DNA of 64,000 nt from Flavobacteriales bacterium UBA979 (GCA_002292325.1 DBBR01000077.1:6531-70530), one strand, 5' to 3'. Numbered from the stretch's first letter, positions 33,841-42,659 are shown. The notes: generated by a model from the letters alone, not told the origin. Program-made: numbers and translations.

Positions 33841-34023
33841 GTTCCACTGGCAGACGTCAGCCATTGAAGTGCTCAACAAGTTGACCGCCGTTATGCCGAG
33901 GTTGGCAAAACCGTTCACATTCGCTTTTTGAGCGAAGACTGCCGAGCCCTCATTGACAAGGCGCACCACCTTGAAAGTGGGATTATCGAAGTGATTGAAC
34001 TCGTTGATGCGCTCAGGAAGTAA
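33841..34023 (+). pseudogene. decayed C-terminal remnant of a SulP-type anion permease (STAS domain)
   Basis: Conceptual translation of the plus strand gives, in three successive frames, VPLADVS (33841-33861), then AIEVLNKLTA (about 33860-33889), then RYAEVGKTVHIRFLSEDC and onward to a TAA at 34021-34023. Joined, this reads like the C-terminal STAS region of SulP sulfate/bicarbonate permeases (a V-x-D-x-S-A-I-E-A stretch, then E-V-G-K-T-V-H-L-R-H-L-S-x-D-C). The second frame change is explained by loss of one C in GCCCGT; the first needs a one- or two-base indel. No upstream part of the permease remains: the neighbouring minus-strand T9SS gene starts at 33811. The assignment is from motif memory, not alignment. 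Confidence 0.55.
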
Positions 34024-34031
34024 ATCCCTCT

Positions 34032-34283
34032 TCAGCTCGCGTGCGACCCGTCGCAGTATGGCGGATTCTTGGTTTTCTTGCAACTGCAAAGTGCCACTGG
34101 CTTTTCTGATTCTGCCTTGAATACAACTGGTTGCTTGTCCGTTCCTCGGTGAGCACCGTTGCACCAAGGCTGGTTGGCCGATTGACCGCACGAGCACCAC
34201 GCGTAGGTGGTGTCCGGGATCAATGTTTTGATATTTGGACCTTGTGCTTTTGAGCCGAGTCCATTGGATTGATTGTCAGACAT
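34032..34283 (-). CDS. CDGSH iron-sulfur domain protein
   Basis: 83 residues with two CDGSH-type motifs. The first has C30, C32, C41 and H45 (WCNGAH, with Asn in place of Asp). The second has C66, C68, C77 and H81 (YCDGSH). Each should bind a [2Fe-2S] cluster through three cysteines and one histidine, as in bacterial mitoNEET-like proteins. No signal peptide, so probably cytoplasmic. It starts 3 bases after the YceI gene and is likely in its transcript. The SulP remnant converges from the left, 8 bases away. Confidence 0.92.
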   Translation of the reverse strand: MSDNQSNGLGSKAQGPNIKTLIPDTTYAWCSCGQSANQPWCNGAHRGTDKQPVVFKAESEKPVALCSCKKTKNPPYCDGSHAS

Positions 34284-34286
34284 GGA

Positions 34287-34859
34287 TCACTTGACTTCAA
34301 GGTGAACGGTCATGACAAAAATGTCGCGAATCGCTTGATCTCCGAGGTTGTCAAAAAAGGAGTTTGATCCGTAGCGCACATCAAATTGACTGCGATCGAT
34401 CTCGATGGTTGCTTCATAAGCGCTGCCTTTGCGAGTCACTTCAAATTCGAGCGGTTTGGTAATGCCTTTGATGGTGGCATTGGCTTTGACGGTCGCTTTG
34501 TTCTTTTTGAATGTTGATCCTTCATTGATGACAAGTGTTGCCATCGGGTGGGCTGCAACATCGAAGAAATCGGGTGATTTGAGGTGCCCCATCAATTTGG
34601 CACCGTACTCTGGGCTCAAGTCCGTATTGGCCATGGATGTCATATCCAACGCCACTGAACCTGATTTGATTCGATCATCCTCGAGGACAAGGCTGCCTTT
34701 GTTGATTCCGATGGTTCCATTGTGATCGCCGCCAACAATTTTACCTGCGGCCCACTCCACGGTTGAGGATTCGGCATCAATCGTAGCGTTTTGTGCTACT
34801 GAGAAAAGAGGTAAGGCAAAGAGAAGCGCCGCTGACAGCGCAAAAGAGAAGTAATTCAT
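34287..34859 (-). CDS. YceI family protein, periplasmic
   Basis: 190 residues with a signal peptide to about SVAQ (residue 23). The lipocalin-like YceI fold is shown by STVEWAAGKIVGGDHNGT, PDFFDVAAHPMATLVI and the C-terminal DVRYGSNSFFDNLGD. YceI proteins bind isoprenoid lipids and are often stress- or acid-induced. It shares an operon with the CDGSH gene (3 bases downstream). The Crp/Fnr regulator gene lies upstream, 61 bases away, and may be part of the same transcript or regulate it. That is inference. Confidence 0.92.
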   Translation of the reverse strand: MNYFSFALSAALLFALPLFSVAQNATIDAESSTVEWAAGKIVGGDHNGTIGINKGSLVLEDDRIKSGSVALDMTSMANTDLSPEYGAKLMGHLKSPDFFDVAAHPMATLVINEGSTFKKNKATVKANATIKGITKPLEFEVTRKGSAYEATIEIDRSQFDVRYGSNSFFDNLGDQAIRDIFVMTVHLEVK

Positions 34860-34920
34860 GAGATGGTATTTATGAGACGACGAATGTAGAACCCGTTTTC
34901 TCCGCTCGTGTTCTCCTCGA

Positions 34921-35418
34921 TTAACTTCCGTAAACCTTTCCTACCCGTTGAGCCCGCAGTTTGCTCAGCGCCTGAGGAGTGATGCCCAAATAAGACGCAA
35001 TGTGACGCTGCGTCAAACGTGAAGTGAGGTCCGGATACAGCTCCAAAAAATGCTCATAACGTTCCAATGCTGACGTACTCATCATCATCAAAACCCTGCG
35101 CTGCAAAGCCCCTGCTCGGCGAAGCATCTTTCTGAACTCCGCCTGCTGGTCGTTCTGATTCAGGAACCCTGGAGCCAGCACCTCGACCTCACAGTCCTCG
35201 ATGGCTTCAATCGTCAACTTACTTTCGATTTCAAAAGCGATTGCCTCCAAATCGCCGCATGTCCAGCCCTCTGAGGCGAACATGAAATTATGATTCTTAC
35301 CGTTGGTATCACTGAAATACAATCGCAGCAATCCTTTGTGGACGCGATAAACACACAAACGCTTCTGCCCAGAATCCTGCAAGACATCTCCTTTCACAAA
35401 CCGTTGCACCTTTGTCAT
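34921..35418 (-). CDS. Crp/Fnr family regulator with shortened N-terminus
   Basis: 165 residues. The cyclic-nucleotide-binding barrel begins late (RFVKGDVLQDSGQKRLCVYR), so the family's usual first 20-30 residues are absent. The C-terminus (LTQRHIASYLGITPQALSKL) is a helix-turn-helix common in Bacteroidota. The start is supported by an exact -7 TACCTTTG four bases before the ATG. Position upstream of yceI and the CDGSH gene suggests it may control them. Effector unknown. Confidence 0.85.
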   Translation of the reverse strand: MTKVQRFVKGDVLQDSGQKRLCVYRVHKGLLRLYFSDTNGKNHNFMFASEGWTCGDLEAIAFEIESKLTIEAIEDCEVEVLAPGFLNQNDQQAEFRKMLRRAGALQRRVLMMMSTSALERYEHFLELYPDLTSRLTQRHIASYLGITPQALSKLRAQRVGKVYGS

Positions 35419-35422
35419 AGGC

Positions 35423-35430
35423 CAAAGGTA
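35423..35430 (-). promoter_or_regulatory. -7 element TACCTTTG, 4 bases before ATG 35418
   Basis: Exact match to TAnnTTTG. The transcript should begin at or within a few bases of the ATG. Confidence 0.55.
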
Positions 35431-35471
35431 GACGCCACAAAAACAACCTTGGCCGATTTACCTTGGCCGCA

Positions 35472-36302
35472 TTATTCTCTCGTCAGTGAGTGCACAATTT
35501 TTAAACCGATAAAATGGTTCTGTTCGGACATCGGCACCACCAGCCCCGTGGCACAGATCGCCCATCTCGAAGCGGGAAACTGCCATCCCAAACTCCACGT
35601 GATGCGCGGTTGCCAAATCGATTGTCCCCATGCGCCATCAATGAAAGGCATCGCGTCCAATTCAGGCGATCGAAATTGGATACGGCTTTCACGTTTGGAT
35701 GCCGCAGCGAGACCCAGCCCCAATGAAGCGATGAATCGATCTGTTCGGGCAGAGAACCGAACCATTGCAAACGGCGCAAACGCACGCTGAAATTCAACAG
35801 GAACATCCAAAGTATCCGTTTCTACCCCTATTGCGAATCGCTCGTAGGTTACTTGCTGTAACTCGCCCACTTCGGAAGCTGGAAGAAATCCAATGACTGA
35901 ATCCGATAATAAATGGGTGTTCACCGATTGAAGCCAAGCCACGTTAAGTCCCACCATCGCTGACCAATCAAACGAAAATGCCTTGCGAAAATCTCGTGGT
36001 TTATGTGTCTTCCAGATGGTCGATCGCACCTCAATCGCCCGGTCATACCGTCCTGTCCACTGATGCCATCGATCCGACTCATTTCGCCCCCCTGCGCCCC
36101 AAAACAGACCTGCTTCGATGTCTGAGATCATCCACGCGTCGGTCCGCTTCGTTCGGATTTTGATGATTGAATCAAATTGAACTTGAGCGTCGATGGAAAT
36201 AACGCGATGATCGATGATCAAGGAGTCCTGTTCAGTCGCCCAAACCGTCATATTGACGAAAAGGATGGAAGCGGCAACAAAGCTTCGAATCAATCGGCTC
36301 AT
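35472..36302 (-). CDS. exported protein of unknown function, possible beta-barrel
   Basis: 276 residues with a signal peptide ending near TVWA (about residue 22). The mature part has alternating strands (RFSARTDRFIASLGLGLAAA, WQPRITWSLGWQFPASRW) and may be a small outer-membrane barrel. No family recognised. It is the last gene of a three-gene unit after the ECF sigma factor and the small membrane gene (9-base gap), so its likely role is as a structural or target component of that stress unit. Confidence 0.6.
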   Translation of the reverse strand: MSRLIRSFVAASILFVNMTVWATEQDSLIIDHRVISIDAQVQFDSIIKIRTKRTDAWMISDIEAGLFWGAGGRNESDRWHQWTGRYDRAIEVRSTIWKTHKPRDFRKAFSFDWSAMVGLNVAWLQSVNTHLLSDSVIGFLPASEVGELQQVTYERFAIGVETDTLDVPVEFQRAFAPFAMVRFSARTDRFIASLGLGLAAASKRESRIQFRSPELDAMPFIDGAWGQSIWQPRITWSLGWQFPASRWAICATGLVVPMSEQNHFIGLKIVHSLTRE

Positions 36303-36311
36303 GCCGGGAAT

Positions 36312-36851
36312 TTACTCCTTGACTTCGACAGTTGCAGGCAATACCCACGTTTCTTCCCCTACATCTTGTAAAATCACCGGGATTTCGTGCGCTCCCTGAT
36401 CAACAGGTTGCGCCGAACGAATAGCCACTGGCTCGATGGTCTTTGGCTGGATTTTTGGTGTTGCAACCGAGCTCGGTGGCACACGTTCTGAATCAGCAGC
36501 GGTTGGGCTTTTCATTGTCCGATCCTCCAAAGCATTCGGCTGCTTTTCTTGTAAGTCCATCCTCTGAAGAGACATCGCATCTTGCTCTCCGTCCACGCTT
36601 GGTTGTTGGGTGTTTGCGGGCAATTCAACTGACGATTCTTTATGGACCGCCGATCCTGAACTGAACACTCCAGACGTACCATAAGCCAATGCCCCTAGAA
36701 TCATTATTCCTGCTGCCATTCGACCAAATTTTTTGCGACGCTCGATCTTCGCAATAGCTTCAAAAATGGCCCCCTCGATTTGCTGAGGAGGTGCGATGCT
36801 CTCGCCAGCAAATTGGGACTGTATGTATTGATCAAATTCTTCGTTCTTCAT
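36312..36851 (-). CDS. single-pass membrane protein, candidate anti-sigma factor
   Basis: 179 residues. The first ~45 residues are a soluble cytoplasmic segment (KNEEFDQYIQSQFAGESIAP) with the acidic/helical character of anti-sigma domains. One transmembrane segment follows at about 43-63 (MAAGIMILGALAYGTSGVF). The remainder is a low-complexity Pro/Ser/Gln region outside the membrane, ending in a short beta segment (GEETWVLPATVEV). It follows the ECF sigma gene by 10 bases, the usual place for an anti-sigma factor. No zinc-binding motif seen; the function is inferred from position. Confidence 0.6.
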   Translation of the reverse strand: MKNEEFDQYIQSQFAGESIAPPQQIEGAIFEAIAKIERRKKFGRMAAGIMILGALAYGTSGVFSSGSAVHKESSVELPANTQQPSVDGEQDAMSLQRMDLQEKQPNALEDRTMKSPTAADSERVPPSSVATPKIQPKTIEPVAIRSAQPVDQGAHEIPVILQDVGEETWVLPATVEVKE

Positions 36852-36861
36852 CTTTTCCTAC

Positions 36862-37416
36862 TTATTCCTTAATGGCGCGCTGTGACATGCCATGCAAAAC
36901 ATCCTGCAAATACCTCCTAGCCCGACTCAACTGGCTTTTGGAGGTATTCAAATCGATTCCCAATTGCTCGGCAATCTCCTTGTGCTTGAATCCTTCTATG
37001 ACATACAGTTTAAACACCATTCCATATCCTTTGGGCAATTGAGCGATTGCTTTTGCCAGTTCGTCTTTTGTGAAGTCTAAATCCTTGAACGCTTCAAAAT
37101 CCTTGGGGGTTGCATGCACCTCATCAATGTCCAACTGAAACGTATGCTTTTGATTGCGTCGGTAGTGCGTAATGGCTGTATTCACCACAATTCTCCTCAA
37201 CCATCCTTCAAAACTGTTGTGCTCACCAAAAGATTTAATGTGACGGAACACCTTAATCCAAGATTCCTGCATCACATCTTCCGCATCCACTCGTGCATTT
37301 GTATACCGAATGGCCACTGCAAACATCATGGAGCTGTACCGTGTGTAGACCTGGCGTTGGGCATTGGGATCTCCCTTCTTACAACGTTCGATGATATGTA
37401 TCTCTGCCGCTTCCAT
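36862..37416 (-). CDS. ECF RNA polymerase sigma factor
   Basis: 184 residues from the ATG at 37416; a longer frame to 37503 overlaps the amidohydrolase gene. Sigma region 2 is YTNARVDAEDVMQESWIKVF and region 4 is LPKGYGMVFKLYVIEGFKHK with the helix-turn-helix EIAEQLGIDLNTSKSQLSRA. The two flanking genes on the 3' side (candidate anti-sigma and exported protein) make an autoregulatory unit. Target promoters not identified. Confidence 0.9.
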   Translation of the reverse strand: MEAAEIHIIERCKKGDPNAQRQVYTRYSSMMFAVAIRYTNARVDAEDVMQESWIKVFRHIKSFGEHNSFEGWLRRIVVNTAITHYRRNQKHTFQLDIDEVHATPKDFEAFKDLDFTKDELAKAIAQLPKGYGMVFKLYVIEGFKHKEIAEQLGIDLNTSKSQLSRARRYLQDVLHGMSQRAIKE

Positions 37417-37456
37417 GGGTCGCACTAGGAACGTTTCAATCAACCGATAGGTTGCT

Positions 37457-38476
37457 TCAAGATCCTGCGTTGAAATATTCAGGCTGCACGCCCAACCAAG
37501 CAAGTGCCGACCCGTTGAATAATTGGTCCAATTGGCGCTGGGATAAACCCATTTCTAGCATGTAGGCGCCCAATTCTAAATCTCCCAACGGGAAAGGGTA
37601 GTCCGATCCCATGCAGACCCTTTCTGCTCCCTGCATTTTGAGCACATAATGCAACAAATCCGCATCGTGGGTGATGCTATCAATCCAAAATTTTCCGAGG
37701 TAGTCCCGCGGGTTTACATCATTGTCCACCGCCACGAGATCTGGTCGGCAACGGAAACCGTGTTCAAAGCGACCCAGCGTTGGCAAAAACGAACCGCCCG
37801 CATGACTGAACATAACGCGCAACCCCGGTAGCCTTTCCAATACACCTCCAAAAATCATCGAACTCGCGGCACGGGCAGTTTCCGCGGGCATCCCGACCAA
37901 CCAAGGCAACCAGTACTTTTCCATTTGCTCCTTGCCCATCATGTCCCATGGATGGATCATCAATGCCATACCCAGCTTATCGCACGCCTCAAAAAAGGGA
38001 AAGAAACGATCATCCGAAAGATTCAACCCATTGATATTCGAACCGATTTGCACCCCCAAATGCCCATTGGCTTGAGCCCGCTCTAATTCACGAATAGCGC
38101 TGTCCGTATCCTGCATAGGAACCGTCGCAAGTCCAGCATAATGCAAAGGATCATTCGCCACAAGGTTCGAGATGTGGTCATTCAAAAATTGAGCGATTTC
38201 CTCCGCATGCGCCAGAGGAGCATCGTAATTGAACATCACGGGGATCGTACACACCACTTGAACCTGTGTCGATTGCTCCGCGTACTCCTTTTTCCTGACC
38301 TTCTCATCCCAGCAATTTTCCCCGATTTCACGAAAAAATTGATTCCCCTGCATCATGCGAGCAAACCCTTTTCGGCTCCCATGCTCCAAGTGAATGTAAC
38401 TCCCGCCACCAAAACGTTCAGACCATTTTGGCATTTCCCTCGGGAGGATGTGGGTATGGGTATCAATTCTGAGCAT
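37457..38476 (-). CDS. amidohydrolase, ACMSD-like (2-amino-3-carboxymuconate-6-semialdehyde decarboxylase family)
   Basis: 339 residues. TIM-barrel metal enzyme with the N-terminal DTHTHILP (H-x-H), the MIHPWDMMG strand, VMFSHAGGSFLP and the C-terminal metal aspartate in MGSDYPFPLGD. Length and motifs fit ACMSD, which decarboxylates the kynurenine-pathway semialdehyde to aminomuconate semialdehyde. No other kynurenine gene is in the window, so related amidohydrolase-2 activities remain possible. The ECF sigma gene begins 40 bases downstream. Confidence 0.82.
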   Translation of the reverse strand: MLRIDTHTHILPREMPKWSERFGGGSYIHLEHGSRKGFARMMQGNQFFREIGENCWDEKVRKKEYAEQSTQVQVVCTIPVMFNYDAPLAHAEEIAQFLNDHISNLVANDPLHYAGLATVPMQDTDSAIRELERAQANGHLGVQIGSNINGLNLSDDRFFPFFEACDKLGMALMIHPWDMMGKEQMEKYWLPWLVGMPAETARAASSMIFGGVLERLPGLRVMFSHAGGSFLPTLGRFEHGFRCRPDLVAVDNDVNPRDYLGKFWIDSITHDADLLHYVLKMQGAERVCMGSDYPFPLGDLELGAYMLEMGLSQRQLDQLFNGSALAWLGVQPEYFNAGS

Positions 38477-38561
38477 GCTTTCGGTGATTCGTGCTCTCCA
38501 AGTTACGGGTTATGCCTCAAGTCGAAGCTTTGCGGAAAAGCCTCTCCTCCAACTCCTCGTT

Positions 38562-40190
38562 TTATTTGTGCACTCGCCTCAAGTCCAACCGGTTGACTGC
38601 ATTGATTTCCCACCCTTGGACTTCTTTGCGCAAAAAATGCGTTACCTGGTCATGGAACAATGGAATCACAGGAAGGTCATGAGAGATCATGCGATTTAAC
38701 TCTTGGTACATGATGAATCGCTTGGCCTCCTGCGGTTCATTGATTGCTCTTTGCATGAGGGACTCAAATTCATTTGACCGGTAATGGGTGTAATTCGGAC
38801 CTCCCGGGGCAAAGTTGGATTCAACGAAAAGGGACAAGAAATTTTCCGCATCAGGGTAATCTGCAAGCCATGATTTTCGAAACATCTGTGCTTTTCCATT
38901 CGCCACATGTTCGCGGTGCGTTGAAGGTGAAACCACATCCACGGCTACTTCCAAGCCCAATGATTCCCATTGAAACTGCAATGCCGAACACAAGTCCGTG
39001 TAATCAGATGTCGTCTTAATCACTAATTCTGACCAGGGTTGCGGATGCACCTCTCGAATGGAATCAAGCATGCCCTGTGCTCTTGGCACATCGCAATCAA
39101 CTAATCGGGGTCGAACCCTACCCAAAAGCGCGGGCGGCACAAAATCCATCGTCGGCACGACGGAACCTCGACGCAGCGATTTGGCGATGCCTTTTCGATC
39201 GACGGCCAAAGAAAGTGCGCGGCGTAGCTCTTTATCCAACCAGGGCTGCCATAACTCACCTTCAGATTCAACAAGAACCCCGATGTAATCTGTCTTCAAA
39301 AAAGGCGTCTTTTCCATGCGCAATTCCCCAGCATGCCGGGATCGCAGGTCGCCATTGGCATCCAGCATTTCTTCCATGTAAGCCGGATGCAATCCACTCA
39401 TGAAATCATACCTACCCTGCAGCAATCCCTGGTACTCCGCCCCCATGTCAGTGGCGAAATCAATGTGCACCGCCTCGAGGTACGGCAAGGCTTGGCCACT
39501 CTCATCACGTTCCCAATAAATCGGGTTCCGATGCAGCACACACGCTACATCCTCCATCCACCAGGCCAATTGAAACGGGCCCGAACCGACCGGATTGCGC
39601 CGAAAAGCCTCCCCATAATATTCTACGGCCTCACGGGGAACAATGTTCGCATAGGCCGTGGCGAGCAATCCCAAAAATGGAGGGAATGATTCGCGGAGAT
39701 AGAATCGAACCGTGTCTTGTCCCAGTGCCTCCATCCCCGCTCCTGGAGCGTCACGATCCAATGGATCCAAAATCCATTGACCCGCTGAAGCCCATTGAGG
39801 ATCTCGAATTCGATTCAGACTGTACACCACGTCGTCCGCAACAAGCTGACGCCCCTTTTCCAATCCTGGAACCTCGGGCGCTTGAGAAAACCTTACGTTA
39901 TTCCGCAAAACGAATGTCCACGTAAGCCCAGAATCTGAAGAAAAGTAAGATTCCGCTATGCACGGCTTGACTTGCATAGCAGCGTCGAGTTCGACCAAAC
40001 CATCAAAGATCTGATCCACCACCCACATGGGTTCCAATGTTCTGGCGAAGGCGGGGTCCAGCGAATTGATATTGGCACTTTCGTTGTACCGAAAAACAGA
40101 TGCATCGGATTCAAGATTCGAGGCACAACCGGAGAAACAACCGACCACAACAGCGGCCAAAAAGAGCAACTTGAAAGGTTTGATGTTCAC
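38562..40190 (-). CDS. peptide-type ABC transporter solute-binding lipoprotein (SBP family 5)
   Basis: 542 residues from a GTG at 40190; an ATG at 40226 would add 12 residues. The GTG gives a clean lipoprotein signal (FKLLFLAAVVVGCFSGCASN, with C18 or C22 as lipid anchor) and has a TACCTTG element five bases before it. The family-5 body follows: SLDPAFARTLEPMWVVDQIF, DYIGVLVESEGELW, FRKSWLADYPDAENFLSLFV. These proteins bind oligopeptides or related solutes. No permease or ATPase genes lie beside it. The 85 bases after its stop (38477-38561) hold nothing recognisable. Confidence 0.85.
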   Translation of the reverse strand: MNIKPFKLLFLAAVVVGCFSGCASNLESDASVFRYNESANINSLDPAFARTLEPMWVVDQIFDGLVELDAAMQVKPCIAESYFSSDSGLTWTFVLRNNVRFSQAPEVPGLEKGRQLVADDVVYSLNRIRDPQWASAGQWILDPLDRDAPGAGMEALGQDTVRFYLRESFPPFLGLLATAYANIVPREAVEYYGEAFRRNPVGSGPFQLAWWMEDVACVLHRNPIYWERDESGQALPYLEAVHIDFATDMGAEYQGLLQGRYDFMSGLHPAYMEEMLDANGDLRSRHAGELRMEKTPFLKTDYIGVLVESEGELWQPWLDKELRRALSLAVDRKGIAKSLRRGSVVPTMDFVPPALLGRVRPRLVDCDVPRAQGMLDSIREVHPQPWSELVIKTTSDYTDLCSALQFQWESLGLEVAVDVVSPSTHREHVANGKAQMFRKSWLADYPDAENFLSLFVESNFAPGGPNYTHYRSNEFESLMQRAINEPQEAKRFIMYQELNRMISHDLPVIPLFHDQVTHFLRKEVQGWEINAVNRLDLRRVHK

Positions 40191-40195
40191 GTCTG

Positions 40196-40202
40196 CAAGG
40201 TA
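40196..40202 (-). promoter_or_regulatory. -7-like element TACCTTG, 5 bases before GTG 40190
   Basis: The same 7-mer as before ruvX. It supports the GTG as the start of the lipoprotein gene. Confidence 0.35.
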
Positions 40203-40259
40203 GTGACCAACAAATGCTAATTCCATTTGTTAAACAAACGATTGATGATTGGACCGACC

Positions 40260-40267
40260 TAATTTTA
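40260..40267 (+). promoter_or_regulatory. -7-like element TAATTTTA, 4 bases before GTG 40272
   Basis: One mismatch to TAnnTTTG. The 4-base gap matches other starts in this window. Confidence 0.4.
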
Positions 40268-40271
40268 CCTC

Positions 40272-42653
40272 GTGCAAGCTCTCCGATTTCTTCCCTTCTT
40301 CATCCTGTGGTCCTGTTTTAACTCGACCGCATTAAGTCAATTAACCGTCAGCGGAACTGTTACAGATGCTTCAACAGGCGAAACCATCATCGGTGCTACC
40401 GTATTCCCCGCTCAATCTAACCGGGGGACGTCAACCAATGCTTATGGATTTTACAGCTTGCCCCTATCCGCAGGAAGTCAAGAAATCCAGTTCAGCTTTA
40501 TCGGGTATGAAACCCAGGTGAAACGGTTCAACGTGACCGCTCCTGTTACATTCAATGTCGAATTGAAACCCGCGGTTGTGGCCTTTGAAGAAGCAACGAT
40601 TGTAGGAGAACGCTCAAATCATACCCAAGGCACAGACTTGGGTCGGGAATCCGTCGAGGTCGATCAAATTAAAGCCCTCCCTGCTTTACTGGGTGAAGTC
40701 GACGTTTTGAAGGTTCTCCAGTTTTTGCCAGGGGTTTCCAGCGCCGGGGAGGGCAACTCTGGTTTTTATGTGCGAGGTGGAGGGCCAGACCAAAATTTGA
40801 TCTTATTGGATGATGCGACCATTTACAATGCGTCCCATTTGTTTGGTTTCTTCAGTGTTTTCAATGCCGATGCGATCAAACACATCGATTTAATCAAAGG
40901 CTCCATGCCAGCAGAGTACGGTGGCCGGGTTTCATCTGTTCTCAACATCGCACTCAAAGAAGGCAACTCAAAAAAATGGGCGGCTTCGGGAGGATTGGGA
41001 CTCATCAGTTCGAGACTCACCTTGGAGGGGCCATTGATCAAAGACAAGTGCAGCCTCATTTTATCAGGACGCCGCACGTACATCGATGTGTTGACAAAGC
41101 CCGCACTTCAGGGAACGGCGTTCGAAGGAACGGGATATTATTTTTATGACCTCAACGCCAAGATCAATTATAAAATCTCCGACAAAGATCAGCTCTTTTT
41201 GTCCGGCTATTCTGGCCAAGATGTGTTCAGCTTCCAGAGCGCCGAAGCGGGATTTGGCACGGAGATTCCATGGGGTAACACGATGGGGTCACTGCGCTGG
41301 AATAGAATACTGAATGACCGCATGTTTCTCAACGTCGGAGTCACCTATTCAGAATATACTTTTTCATTTTCAGCTGGCCAAGAGGAGTTTCAATTCGGTT
41401 TTGAAAGCGGGATCAAGGACCTAGCGGGTCGAACGGAATGGAGCTTTTACCCCAACCTTCGACACAACATCAAGGCAGGCATCGATTATGTGCACCATGA
41501 TTTCATTCCCACTGACTTCTCAGCAAGCAGTGGAGACATCGTTTTCGATACAGGCACCTCAGAACAAACCTTCAGTCACGAGGGAGCCGTCTATTTGCAA
41601 GATGATGTTGATCTGACCGAAAAGATTCGACTTCATGCAGGCCTGAGGTGGTCTGGATTTTGGCATGTCGGACCGTTTACTCGTTACCCCTTGGATTCAC
41701 CCGGCATGGCGCAGGACCCTGCTTTGGAATACGAGGCGGGTGAGCTTGTTAAATTCTACAACGGATGGGAGCCTCGGTTGGCTCTGAGGATTACGAGCGG
41801 TCCAAAATCCAGTATCAAGGCCGGCTACAGCGAAAATTACCAATACGTCCACCTCACTTCTTTGGGCACGAGCTCATTGCCAGGTGACATTTGGATTCCA
41901 AGCTCCGATCGCGTCAAACCACAATGGGGAAGGCAAGCGAGTTTAGGCTACTTCCAAACCCTCGGAAACGATGACCAATGGGAGACTTCAGTCGAAGGTT
42001 ATTGGAAAGAACTTGAAAATTTGGTGGCCTACGGAGAAAACACGAGCCCGGAGGATAACATCGGCAATAACGTCGACAACAACCTCGTCTTTGGCGACGG
42101 TTGGTCGTATGGTCTTGAAACATTCGTCAAAAAAAGGCAAGGCCGCTTTACGGGATGGATTGGATATACCTGGAGCAAGACGGATCGGCAATTTGACGAT
42201 CTAAACAACGGGTTGGATTTTCCAGCAAAATATGACCGCAGACACGACTTGAGTGTCGTCATGGATTGGACCATTAATAACCGCTGGCGATTGGGTGGTG
42301 CATTTGTGTATGCCACAGGGAACTCGTTGACCCTGCCAGTGCAAAGGTATCTTTTTGAGGGGCGCATCACCGATGTATACGGGGCGAGAAACGGTTACAG
42401 GATGGCAGCATATCACCGGGCAGACATCAGCGCGACTCTGACTCCTGACCCCGATAAATCCAAAAAAAGGCGCGACCTTCGTGTTGAATCAAGCTGGACC
42501 TTCGGTTTTTATAACGTGTACAATCGCATGAACCCCTATTTCATATTTTTCTCCAATGAAGGAGACTTGAGCGAGGGAACATTGGATTTAAAGGCAAATC
42601 AAGTGAGCTTGTTTCCGATCATTCCGTCCGTGACATGGAATTTTAATTTCTAG
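40272..42653 (+). CDS. TonB-dependent outer-membrane receptor with carboxypeptidase-regulatory-like domain
   Basis: 793 residues from a GTG start. Signal peptide to about STALSQ (residue 24); then a carboxypeptidase-regulatory-like domain (LTVSGTVTDASTGETIIGAT, about 25-105); the plug domain (about 120-230, including VLKVLQFLPGVSSAGEGNSG and YVRGGGPDQNLILLDDATIY); then a 22-strand-type barrel ending in the aromatic terminus VTWNFNF. Substrate unknown. No SusD partner follows, so it is not a classical Sus pair. The ABC exporter gene starts 6 bases later. Confidence 0.9.
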   Translation: MQALRFLPFFILWSCFNSTALSQLTVSGTVTDASTGETIIGATVFPAQSNRGTSTNAYGFYSLPLSAGSQEIQFSFIGYETQVKRFNVTAPVTFNVELKPAVVAFEEATIVGERSNHTQGTDLGRESVEVDQIKALPALLGEVDVLKVLQFLPGVSSAGEGNSGFYVRGGGPDQNLILLDDATIYNASHLFGFFSVFNADAIKHIDLIKGSMPAEYGGRVSSVLNIALKEGNSKKWAASGGLGLISSRLTLEGPLIKDKCSLILSGRRTYIDVLTKPALQGTAFEGTGYYFYDLNAKINYKISDKDQLFLSGYSGQDVFSFQSAEAGFGTEIPWGNTMGSLRWNRILNDRMFLNVGVTYSEYTFSFSAGQEEFQFGFESGIKDLAGRTEWSFYPNLRHNIKAGIDYVHHDFIPTDFSASSGDIVFDTGTSEQTFSHEGAVYLQDDVDLTEKIRLHAGLRWSGFWHVGPFTRYPLDSPGMAQDPALEYEAGELVKFYNGWEPRLALRITSGPKSSIKAGYSENYQYVHLTSLGTSSLPGDIWIPSSDRVKPQWGRQASLGYFQTLGNDDQWETSVEGYWKELENLVAYGENTSPEDNIGNNVDNNLVFGDGWSYGLETFVKKRQGRFTGWIGYTWSKTDRQFDDLNNGLDFPAKYDRRHDLSVVMDWTINNRWRLGGAFVYATGNSLTLPVQRYLFEGRITDVYGARNGYRMAAYHRADISATLTPDPDKSKKRRDLRVESSWTFGFYNVYNRMNPYFIFFSNEGDLSEGTLDLKANQVSLFPIIPSVTWNFNF

Positions 42654-42659
42654 ACAGAC

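Noticed and set aside
33808-34200. Minus-strand open frame of 130 codons
   Set aside because: Its first half lies inside the CDGSH gene, and the part outside has no ATG and only late GTG starts. The plus strand reads as a SulP remnant instead.
40225-40241. TTTGTTAAACAAA palindrome as an operator upstream of the TonB receptor
   Set aside because: Short, AT-rich and imperfect at the centre; a single occurrence cannot be told from chance.
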